Source: Dastarcus helophoroides
Lineage: Eukaryota; Arthropoda; Insecta; Coleoptera; Bothrideridae
Length of the DNA stretch: 64,000 nt
Reading direction: 5' to 3'
NCBI GenBank assembly: GCA_028583605.1
Contig: CM053325.1
Location: 47,872,987 to 47,936,986, forward strand
Made by a program: the position numbers and the translations under genes. Shown here piece by piece: positions 54,790 through 64,000 of the stretch (position 1 is the first letter of the stretch; each line of letters begins with the position of its first letter). Under the pieces are notes generated by a model. That model worked only from the letters and a program-made list of their open reading frames with translations. It made no database searches and had not been told where the DNA came from.

Positions 54790-55742
54790 AGAATAGATGA
54801 CGATGAACCACCTTATTAAACAAGAATCGGTTGTAATTTTTGGGGAAAATTCCTTTCGGTTATCGAGTTCCATAGCTTGAAAGTTCTATAGAAAAAAGAG
54901 TCTCCATAACAGAAGTCCTTAACGTGTCAAGCTGGACCCTCATAATAATTTGCTGTCTCCGACTGTCTTGTATGTCTCAAAAATCTTGCCCTTGGGGGGA
55001 TCAAATCACCGATCATCCGCCTATGCTCTAGTGTTTCAAGAGAATCAGTCAAACTCCCGTCATCAATTGGGCGAATCTCTCTTCTCTGAACTGAATCCAA
55101 AAGAGCTAAAGTGTGCCTTGGGGTTAAACTCCAAACCTGAGGACAGTATTCTAGTATTGGCCTAATTTGAGCTTTATATAATGTGAGTAGCTGTAGCTGA
55201 TGAGATATGAATTACTTTTTAGCTCTTAAAAGAAAACCTAGCTTCTAAGAGGCGGACTTTACAATAACGCGCACATGATCGTCCCAAGAGAAGTTAATGC
55301 TGGCTAGAATAGACAGATTAGATCCCATCGGGAGGATTTTAATGTGCATTGATACGTTTGTTGCATTATCTCTTGATGTTTTCTTAGAGAAAAGAGAGTT
55401 TTTGAAGCGTTGAAGTCGACCAATCTTTCTTACCTCATTCCGTAATGATTTCGAGATCCCGATTAATCATCTGTATTTGCTATTTCCTTAGTCGATCTGA
55501 AGCAGCGACGGATAATCGTTTGTCGGAGAAAAAAGATGACACCAGACTACTCTCATAGGCGTAGGTGTATATAGGATTGGGGGTTGAAGCTAAGAGATCG
55601 TTTATGTGTAACAGAAACAGAGTAGGAGTCAGGACAGACATCTGAGGCACCCCTGCATTAATCGCAAATGTCTCGGATGAGATGCCATCGACGACCTAAA
55701 GAGATCTGTCAGCGGGAAAATTGGATATCAAATGACCGAGTC
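54790..55742 (-). pseudogene. Jockey/CR1-like LINE 3' fragment, second copy
   Basis: Same LINE family and strand as 25655-26642 and colinear with it along the whole length. Shared strings include AGATTAGATCCCATCGGGAG, GTTGCATTATC...TTGATGTTTTCTTAGAGAAA and GTGTAACAGAAACAGAGTAG. It encodes the end of RT and the C-terminal block with many lesions; the YADD region (about 55545-55560) is damaged. 5' truncated, as is normal for LINE copies. It lies inside the presumed receptor intron. Confidence 0.8.
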
Positions 55743-55744
55743 CA

Positions 55745-56012
55745 GGGGTTATTTTTTGTTTGAACGGGCTGGTCCTTGGTTATCTTCAAAAATTGAAATA
55801 CAAATCTTGTCCCCTGAAACCAAGAAATATTAAAAAAACACACAAGAGGTTGCTCTAACGCGTTTCGATAGTCAAGCTATCATCTTCAGAGAGATACCTC
55901 TCTCTGAAAATAAGAGAGACATATCTCTCTGAAGATGATAGCTTGGCTATCGAAACGAGTTAGAGCAACCTTTGTTGTGTTTTTAATCTTTCTTGGTTTG
56001 AGGGGTCATATA
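55745..56012. mobile_element. Penelope-type tails, head-to-head inverted pair
   Basis: A minus copy (core 55852-55895) and a plus copy (core 55924-55968) of the tail hairpin block face each other around a 30-bp centre of CTCTCT/AGAGAG. Outer sequences CTTGTCCCCTGAAACCAAG and CTTGGTTTGAGGGG are inverted partners. It adjoins the broken end of the LINE fragment at 55742. Same architecture as 33515-33692. Confidence 0.7.
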
Positions 56013-57620
56013 AAAAAAGCAAATCCTCTAACGATTTTTTACAATGCTCGGTGTCGCTAGTATCATTTAATGATTGTTCATATGTAACCTAGCAATATCT
56101 TATTAATTTGATTTTCCCGATTTGCCGATTCCTAACTGCGTAGCCGTCACTTATACCTGAAAAAAATTGTTTAATCATGTATTCGTATTCTACTCATTTT
56201 GCTCCATCTTTCCTTAAAGTTAATGCCATTATGACTTAAACACCCTGTAGTATGAATCAGTTGCGGCTGATCCTAAAGGATTCAGGAAGGCGCGCACCTG
56301 TGAAATAGGTGATTAAAGCAGGGTTCTTATTAGATGCGCCAGACACGGTTCAGTCACGGTCGAAATGGCAATTATTTTGACTGAAGGGGAACAAATATTA
56401 CATTCAAATTCTCATCAACAATTTTGGCTTTATTTTGCACTAAAAACACAAAAAAGGAGACATATCAACTCAGTATTTAATATTATTTCTATTTCAATTG
56501 GTACTTTTATTTTGTTAGACTTATACATGTATTTTTTTATGGGACGTAGGAATGTATTGCATATTTCTTCGAATTTATGCACTAATTCAACTAGCTTTTC
56601 GTTTATTGCCTGCGGCTTAACTTTATGACATAACGATATCCTAATTAAATTGTACTTGTGAATGACTTGGAATAAAGTACATATACGTTTCATAAAGAAG
56701 TTTAAGTAAGTTGTGCACTTTGCGTGGCGGCTGTTGGCTAATAACGACATCAACGCGTGACAGAGAACCAAACAAAAATAAGCCGGTTAAATCAACAGAA
56801 CACCGTAAAAGGAGGTGAGTGCTCTGCTTGCTGGCACGACATTGCCATAAGGTCAGTGTGAGTTAAAGTTTGAAGTGTGTGTTTATGTGTTGAGATTTTT
56901 ATTACAATGCACAGATGATTTATAACACCTGTGCATTGCAACTCATCACCGCGTGTGAAGGTCAGCGAGAAAGAGAAGTCTTTCCCACAAGAAACGAGGA
57001 ACTGGCCATATACAGATAAGGAAAAATTTTTATTGTCCATGTAAAATGCTAAGAATTTTCCCTTTTATAGTTTTCTACGGCCGCTAAACCTATTCCCCTT
57101 CTTTGACGCAGCATGATCGTTTCTTCCAGTTTAGATGTTAGAAAAAACTCGTCGAGAGTTTTACAACAGACTGGAATATTGTTTAGCACAGTCTGGCGGC
57201 CTATTTGAACTCCTTACATTGTTATGTTTAAAGAGTTTTTTTGTTATATTCTTCATTAGAATTATTATTTATTTTGTTTAAGAAATCTCGTTTATTCATT
57301 TTGGTTATTAAAGAATATTAGTCTTATTTTGCCTCAGACGTTGATTAAATCAACGGACTAAAAGAACAAACAGCATGTGGTACGCAAATTTTAATAAAAT
57401 TGTTGCCTACCAGTAGTAATCCCTTAACAAAACACTTTAGAAGCTATGATGTACTACTGAAATCTCCACCAGCACTGATCGCTGCTTGAATTGGTTACAC
57501 CGGTGTAGGAGAATACAAGGCTCCGCCCATCTATCCCACTATTAGCTCTCAATGTTAAATCTCTTATTAACATTCTCCCTCAGAACAGTGTTTGACTTTC
57601 CTGATGTGTATATGGGTGTT
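56013..57620. other. Stretch with weak signals only
   Basis: No gene recognised. Minus-strand open frames at 56430-56771 and 56792-57040 resemble no family I know. 56903-56942 carries an inverted repeat TTACAATGCACAG / CTGTGCATTGCAA. CACCCTGTAG at about 56244 is a small-element-like end. Confidence 0.3.
57060..57070 (-). promoter_or_regulatory. TATA-box-like sequence
   Basis: The minus strand reads CTATAAAAGGG, a close match to the TATA consensus, about 20 bp before the ATG of the unassigned minus frame 56792-57040. With no supporting gene it may be chance or part of a solo LTR. Confidence 0.2.
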
Positions 57621-57624
57621 AGTA

Positions 57625-57720
57625 TCTCTCTGAAGATGATAGCTTGGCTATCGAAACGCGCTAGAACAACTTTTGTTGTGTTTTCTAATCTATCTTGGTT
57701 TCATGGGATAAGCTTTGTAT
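57625..57720 (+). repeat. Penelope-type tail hairpin repeat, single copy
   Basis: Core CTCTCTGAAGATGATAGC, TTG loop, GCTATCGAAACGCGCTAGAA, then TTTTGTTGTGTTTTCTAATC and TCTTGGTTTCATGGGATAAG. Same block as the other copies; no coding sequence recognised upstream. Confidence 0.65.
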
Positions 57721-58285
57721 TTTAATTTTACAATTTTTGTGTTTAGTTTTGTTTCGAAATCAAGGATTAATTTTCATGTCGTCAATCAATTATATTTCGA
57801 TTACCTAACTATTAACATAAAAAGGAAACTCATATGAGTTAGGTGTTATGCAGTTAATTTAAAATCAATCTGGCAGCAGCAAATGTTACATCTGTCTATT
57901 CTATCTATTATTATTGCGATTGGCTGATTGGTTATGATTTAAACGAAAATTAAAACCAGAACCAGACTGACAGCATTCAAGGTTTAAAAATGTTAAATTA
58001 TTTAAATTAAAATGGGATTTACAAACATGTTTTGTACATTATACATTACTATTACTACTTACCAACAAAAGAAGAAAAAACTGTTAATGTCATTTAATAA
58101 TAATAAATGCGTACGTGACAAACATATCGCCGGCCGATTTTCTTTTTTTAGGTACCATCCCTAACTACCAATAGTACCAGTATTCACGAACATAGAGATA
58201 GCAGAACCCATACTATTGCCTAATTAAAAACATTTATCATATCACGAAAAATTTAGTTTCCTTTAAGTTAAATTTTTATTGGTAA
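57721..58285. other. AT-rich stretch, nothing assigned
   Basis: No gene seen. GCCGGCCGATTTTC at about 58130 is a small GC-rich patch. Confidence 0.3.
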
Positions 58286-58400
58286 TTAATAACATCATCA
58301 TATTATAACTTCATAATTACTTAGTGGGACATAATGCGTTAGTTACCATTTTAATACGTTAGTTACCTATTATATTACATACAAATTTCATTTTAAAACT
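58286..58400 (-). repeat. Dispersed repeat R2, copy 2, part b
   Basis: Reverse complement of the second half of 36980-37245. Here the GGTAACTAACG unit is present twice on the minus strand (GGTAACTAACGTATT, GGTAACTAACGCATTATG), a small internal duplication. Confidence 0.55.
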
Positions 58401-59344
58401 GTTTTTTTATTAACATATTGACGAGAATTTTTTGAGTTATTAAATTTGATAGATGCACCTAATATACCATTCTTGTCCAGTTTAATGGATTCTTTAGTTT
58501 ATATGATAGTGTTTATAGAAACGTATCCAATTTGAATTTTTCGCTCAATGGAAAATCTTCTTACTCAAGTTTTCCTCTAAATACCCTTTTACAACAGTGT
58601 TTAATACACAATCACCAAAGCCACAAAGATGACAGGTTATTGACTAGGTTATTAATTTGAGAGTTTCACAAAGTAAGCAAGTAGTACCGCTTCTGCATCA
58701 TCTTGAACCCGTTCTCTATCTCTCCACTCACAAATTAAAGGTATTCTTGTTCGTAATGGATTTTTGAAATCAAATCTAATCTTGAGGTGCGTTTAGATTA
58801 GAGACTTATTTCGTAATGGAAATCTCAGGTATCTGAGACTAAATTTACTTGACACTTCTAGCTGATATAAAGTGTCGTTATAAAATGTGTTTGCTACTTC
58901 AAGTAATCAAAATTTGTCTAACTAAATTTGCAAATTACTTATATGGAATAGTATCTCAATTTTGTAAGTGATATACAATAGTTAATCGCATGAAATATCT
59001 CGAGAGAAAGTAGACAACTACAACTTCTGAGATATATGTCAGACACTGGCTGAAATTTGTGTCTACATTTCATGTCGAGTAATTTATCTTAGCAGTGCGA
59101 TTAGCCTTAGATAGCTTCTCTCAGGATGGTTTACACATGATATATTTTAATATCGGAGAGAAATATATGGAATAAAGTGTCTAATTTCAAAGCACCCTTA
59201 TAGTGTTAGCAACCGCAAGATTATTTTCAGGAATAACAATATCTTCCATGATCACCAAAGTTGGTCGGATTATTTTTATGGTACATTAAAATGACAACCG
59301 AAATTGTTGATCCTTTCACGCCATCGTTGTCAATGATACGATAA
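58401..59344. other. Stretch without recognised gene
   Basis: Lies between the two parts of repeat R2 copy 2 and may be part of that element. It contains no coding motif I recognise. Confidence 0.3.
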
Positions 59345-59445
59345 TGCTTTGAAACCAACCCGATTATTAACGATTTAAACCATCTCGGACGTGGCCACGT
59401 CCTCGATTATCATAAATCGCATAATAATCTTGTTACATTAATGTC
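59345..59445 (-). repeat. Dispersed repeat R2, copy 2, part a, with a perfect 16-bp palindrome
   Basis: Matches the reverse complement of 36985-37090 on both sides of its centre. The centre here is GGACGTGGCCACGTCC (59387-59402), a perfect palindrome inside a longer imperfect one (CGATTATTAACGATTTA...TAAATCGCATAATAATC). Confidence 0.6.
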
Positions 59446-59543
59446 AATTATCACGATCGAAAGTGATGTAGGTTTAAGCTTATCCCACAAAAACAAATAA
59501 TTTTCATTAAAGAAAGATTTTTGTGTGCATCTGTTTAGCTATA

Positions 59544-61028
59544 AGCAGGTTGAACCAAATTGGATTTCAACTACAGGGATCTCTGAAACGATTAGAGATA
59601 CAAGGAAGCTTAAAGAACAAAATAGTGCAGAATTTAATACCTAACAATATTCCGCTGAGAAAACAATTAAATTCCAATTCGTCCCAAATTTATTCAGAAA
59701 AAATTGAAAATAGCCATTTTTAATAATCAGCTGTAACTTGTGTATTTGAAGTCCGATCGAAAAAAATCAAAAACCTTAGTTAGCTGTTTTTTAAGGTCTT
59801 TTCATTGGCTTAGGTTATTTTTTCTGAAATAAACTGTTTCCAAGAAAATTATGTCAACTTCATTATTTCTTATAGACGTCATATCGGATTTTATCATTTT
59901 CGAATTCAGCACATTTTTCTAATTAATTTGATGTATGTCACGGCATACTTCGATTTTTTTGAAGTGGGTTAAATACAATTTTTTATTATTATTTTTTTAA
60001 TAAATCAAAGTAGGCAATGCCATTGCTATAACTCTTAATAATAAAAAATGCAGTCGTTAAAAAAGCAATTATTATTATTAAAAAACCAAAAATATTCTAA
60101 CAAACTGTTTAATATTGAAATATTTATTAATAATCGTAACGTGCATGATTCCCTTTAATTGACGTTATTCTCAGAACATACTAAGAATTTTAGTGGAGGC
60201 GACTTTCCCATGACTCGAAGATGTGCATTCTAGATTTCTCTAGAAGTTAAATATTCTAAGATGGATAATGTGCATAAATACGAGAGTCATTTCTAATGTC
60301 AGTTTGTTAGATATTTCAAGTTACACGAATAAGTATTCAGTGTTAAAAGAATTTTAAAAATTGTCGACAAAATTTTTAAAACATCTACACATTTTCATAG
60401 AAACACGCCATTTAAAGGGGTGCATGCACGTTACGATTATACTAATAACTGTTTCAATATTGCACAGTTTGTTACAATACTTTTAGTTTTTTAGAATTAT
60501 TGTTACGTAATTAGGTACTGTGTTGTTATTACTAAAAGGGTATGGCACTTAAATCGTATACTATAATTTTTTTATTTAAAAATAATAAATTACTTCATTT
60601 AACCCACCTGGCCGCATTTGAAGTACGGTATGTTACGTATCAGATTATTCAAAAAAATATACTGAATTTAAAAATAATAAAATTTAATATGACATCCATA
60701 AGAAATAACAAAGTTTGTATAATTTTCTCAGGAACAGGTAAATTTATAAAAAAATAACCTACACTAATAAAAAGGCCTTGAAAAACAACTAATTACAGTT
60801 TTTGAATTTTTTCAATCGGACTTTAAATAAACGAGTTACAGCTGATTTTTAAAAATAACGATTTTCATGTTTTTCTAAATAAAATCAAGACGAATTGAAG
60901 TTCAATTGTTTTGTGAGCGGAATAATATTGGGCATTAAATTCTGCACTACTTTACCCATTTAATCTTCCTTGTATATCTAATAGTTTACGAGATCTCTAT
61001 AGTGGAACTCAAATTTGGTTTAACCTGT
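59544..61028. mobile_element. Fold-back element D (about 460-bp arms)
   Basis: Inverted arms from about 59544 (CAGGTTGAACCAAATT) to 60005 and from 60555 to 61028 (AATTTGGTTTAACCTGT). Matching inner strings include GTGCAGAATTTAAT with CAATATTATTCCGCT-type sequence, TCAGCTGTAACT-GT-TATTT-AAGTCCGAT, and GTGGGTTAAAT near the inner ends. The loop of about 0.55 kb is AT-rich. No transposase. The open frames at 59523-59723 and 60542-60757 lie in the arms and are not genes. Target duplication unclear (TA-rich flanks). Confidence 0.75.
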
Positions 61029-63250
61029 ATATTACTGAATCAACAACGGAATGGAAATCACCTTTAAATTAAATTACCACAGACCGATCCAACGAAACCA
61101 ATCCAGAAATGTTAAGCGATTTAAAGTATTGTGAAATCATCTCTTGCTTAGCCAAACATATAGTTAACGTTTCTGTACCTATACGTAAGGGCAGTAACCA
61201 AACAAAATAAGATGCGCTGAAATTATGAAACAGCGTATTTTAAACCAGATTATCTCTTGTAAATAATGAGAGAAAATACAGAAAAGACAAGGTGCATATC
61301 GTTAAATGTCCAATTAGGTGGTTAGATTAGAAAATACCAATCATGAGTCACTTTTACGTGAAAGTTTTTCAGACATTCTCAATCAATGGATCGCAGTAAT
61401 TTCATTTTACCGAGAATATAACTACGGACTAAAAAACTACCCAATTTATGAAAGTTATTAAGTTTGCAGCTAACAATTGCTGGCTGCTTAATGGATACAT
61501 CCAATAAAAGTATAAATAGAATACATTTTCATCGGTTTAAAAAAAAAAATCGATTAACGGCCTATCATAGATTTTCAAGCTGGCACTTCTCCAGAGGATG
61601 AAATGTGACAGAAGCACGTAATTGCTTTAGCCTCTTAGCTTGAAAGCGATTTTCTTTTATTGCAACATGTCACATTGGGAAACTTGAAAATTGCCAGACG
61701 TTCCCTCTCTTTGTCTTTCTATTAAATTTTCGAGATTAATGGAATTACTGTTTACTTCAAAATATTAATATCGCGTTGTTGTTGACCCCTGAATTTTTAT
61801 ACAACGTTGCTGAAAAGCTGTCTTGTTATAAATAATAGTGTTGACCTAAATATTACGTTTTTAAGTAAGCGAATTAAAATCTTTATACAAAAATAACAAG
61901 CAGTGCGTGCGAACTCATTTTCATTAACTTTTTTTTGTAGCATGTGTCCTCAAATGTCTTCTTTTTATGTATGTAGGATCGTCAATCAGAGGCGTAGGCT
62001 AGCACTTTCAGGGCGCAAGGACAATGTCAGTTTTTGCACTCTCTTATAAGTTCTCGTGGTAACGCCTGAACCAAGAGATTTGTCCTGCTTCACCGGACAA
62101 TTTTTAGATTTACAGCAGAAAACCCTGCATTTCCTGTAAGATATAAATATTGCAAAGAGGATGGATAAATTAAAAGTTATTTTTTAAATTTATTTATATA
62201 ATTCTAATTAGGCATTTGCAAATATTTCATTTTGTTTGGTAATCAGAAAAAATGGTTTACGTGCAGGTTGTTTAAGTCATAATGGAAATATAAGGTATGA
62301 TACGAATATCTGTTTAATAGAAAATCAGGTGTAATTACGCAGAAAAACAATATTTTTAAGTCACAAGTTGAAATCCCTTTTGGGCTGCCCCTGATTCCAA
62401 AGCTCCTAGACTCAGCTAAATAGGAAGAAGAATAAGTGACGGCTGTGCAGTCGGATATCGGGCGAAACAAGTAAACAAAACATTGATAGGTTATGTCTAA
62501 ATGATGACAGTACGAAAATCATTAAATGATACCGGCGGCACAGTCTCTGGGCGGCACCGAGGACTGCGAAAAAGTGGTTGGGTGACTTTTTTTTACATGA
62601 AAATCGGGTGATAACGATTTGCAGAAGAAAGTTGGGCGAAAAAAAAATTGTAATTGCAATATTTTTTTTATACAAAATCAGAAAATTCTTTTTTACCAAC
62701 AAAAAATGCCTTAAACTTTCGGAAATGAGCATAAAAGAAGACTAAACCAAGGCAACAGTTGAATTGTTAAAGCCATCCATTAAAAAATATGGCAGAGATC
62801 GAGTGTGGACTCAATATGGAAAAGTTTATGCTCAAGTGGATAATGCTAAGAAACGGATCAACGCTAGTGAACTGCTTATTATTTAAAAGTTTTAATTTTA
62901 ATTTGATTTGAATGCTGTTTCTGTCCGAAAACTGATTTGTCTGGTAGATCTATACTTTGTTCACATCTTCGGTGCAAACTTATCTGGTGAATGTTTTTTG
63001 CTTCATCATATAATATACAAAAAGGACTGTGAAAGAATTGATGTATTGGGATTATTGAATTTATTTTAAAAGAATGTAACCATAGCTTTGATTTATAGTA
63101 CTTTTGTTTTTTGTAATATGATAGGAAATATATTCTTGCAAGGAACCAAACACGTTTGTTGACTATTAGTTGAATTTGTTATTTCAACTTAACACAAAAT
63201 AAGAAGGTAACAAATAATACTCATGAAAAATTTCTCTTTTACCTTTATAA
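61029..63250. other. Stretch without recognised gene
   Basis: 2.2 kb of AT-rich DNA. A GC-richer patch at 61990-62130 (GGCGTAGGCTAGCACTTTCA) and minus frames at 62243-62470 and 62412-62732 could not be assigned. Probably still intronic or intergenic. Confidence 0.3.
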
Positions 63251-63290
63251 TGATAATTTATTATTTAGTAAATTAAATGACTTTAGGCAC

Positions 63291-64000
63291 ATGTTTTGCA
63301 AGAAAATTGGTATAGGTATTGGAGAAACATGGTTTAATGAAAATATTATAGATTATATGGTACATATGGAGGGATACAATTTAATTAGGAATGATAGAGG
63401 TGGCGGAATCGCTATTTATATTAGATCTTCTATCACTTATAACACGATACAAGTTAATAATACAAATTCTACAGAGCAATTATGGGTAAGTTTTAAAATA
63501 AATAGTATTAAATATGCATTTGGGATATTATACAGACCACCAGATAGAAGCCCAAGTGAGTTTTTAAATAATTTCGAAGAAAATTTAGTCGATCTTTTTA
63601 CTCAGTTTGATGAAATCATTTGTGGAGGCGACGTAAATATAAATTTTCTGGATGAATCTTCTAATAATGCATCAAAATTTATCAATTGTATTGATATGTT
63701 TAATTTAAAAGAAATAATTACGGAACCTACGCGAATGACGGCCACTAGTAAAACTCGTCTGGATGTTATTATAATAATAAATCAACACAGTTCTTACAAT
63801 TGTGGTAATAGAGAATTAGACGCTTCTTTAGATCATCAGTTAGTCTATTGTGTGCTAAATTTTGAGGTTAAGAACGGAGAATAAGTCATTCATATTAGGA
63901 ATTTATAAAATATTAATCAAGAACTTCTGCAAACTTTCTTGCATTCTACTCGATTCGAGGAAATTTTTTGGTTGGAAGGTATAAATAATAAAGTTGCTCA
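63291..64000 (+). pseudogene. LINE endonuclease domain, cut by the window edge
   Basis: Open frame 63291-63884: IGETWFNENIIDYMVHMEGY, NLIRNDRGGGIAIYIRSSI, FGILYRPPDRSPSEFLNNFE, IICGGDVNINFLDESSNN, EIITEPTRMTATSKTRLDVI and a final SLDHQLVYCVLNFEV. These are the APE-type endonuclease blocks of a Jockey/I-group LINE, with the catalytic Glu (GETW), Asp and Asn (GDVNIN, usually GDFN) and the SDH-like end (here LDH). After the stop the LINE linker appears to continue in another frame (YRNFKNINQELLQTFL is partly readable by 63895-63960), so a frameshift is likely. Different family from the two LINEs above. The first Met is not the true start. Confidence 0.75.

Noticed and set aside
56430..57040. Minus-strand gene with TATA box
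   Set aside because: The TATA-like sequence is isolated and the two frames match nothing; kept only as a weak signal.
1..64000. A multi-gene biosynthetic, defence or signalling system
   Set aside because: Only two unrelated incomplete host genes are present; everything else recognisable is transposon-derived, so no cooperating gene set can be claimed.

Overview
The window is AT-rich, intron-bearing animal DNA, almost certainly from an insect. Both host genes have arthropod-type architecture, and nearly all remaining recognisable sequence is transposon families common in insect genomes: Pao/BEL, Ty3/Gypsy, Jockey/CR1-like and RTE-like LINEs, Penelope-like elements (PLEs), mariner, and long-inverted-repeat fold-back elements. 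A beetle is plausible, but the sequence alone does not prove the order. There is no operon, CRISPR array, tRNA or rRNA gene.

Two host genes are visible, both incomplete. At the left (921-3502, + strand) are the last three exons of a sterol O-acyltransferase (MBOAT family) with consistent splice phases; its 5' exons lie before the window. At 49836-50787 (+) is the first coding exon of a myosuppressin/FMRFamide-receptor-like GPCR, covering TM1 to TM6. Its TM7 exon was not found in the remaining 13 kb.

Layout. 1-312: relic helix-turn-helix transposase. 921-3502: sterol O-acyltransferase. 3.9-13.6 kb: degenerate AT-rich DNA full of TCGAAATTT-like words, with small repeats. 13.6-14.3 kb: fossil Pao gag-protease. 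14.4-23 kb: three fold-back elements, one split by a young 3.76-kb Pao/BEL LTR element that has lost its reverse transcriptase. 25-36 kb: one Jockey/CR1-like LINE (- strand) broken by a 5.2-kb decayed Gypsy element and by a ~2-kb LTR-like insert that itself carries a Penelope fragment. 37-40 kb: LINE, PLE and mariner relics. 41.5-42.3 kb: a TIR element. 45-48.7 kb: RTE-type LINE with an unrelated 227-bp insert that has a near-twin 2.1 kb upstream. 49.8-53 kb: GPCR exon and its repeat-filled intron. 54.8-57.7 kb: LINE and PLE pieces. 59.5-61 kb: another fold-back element. 63.3-64 kb: start of another LINE.

Most notable signals: a conserved hairpin block in six Penelope-associated tails, with a compensatory base-pair change and a layout close to a hammerhead ribozyme; the RT-less Pao/BEL element with apparently identical LTRs, intact 5-bp target duplication and tRNA-Tyr primer site; a readable order of nested insertions; a cluster of long palindromic fold-back elements; and a sterol O-acyltransferase that keeps its catalytic His but has a rewritten FYxDWWN-type motif.
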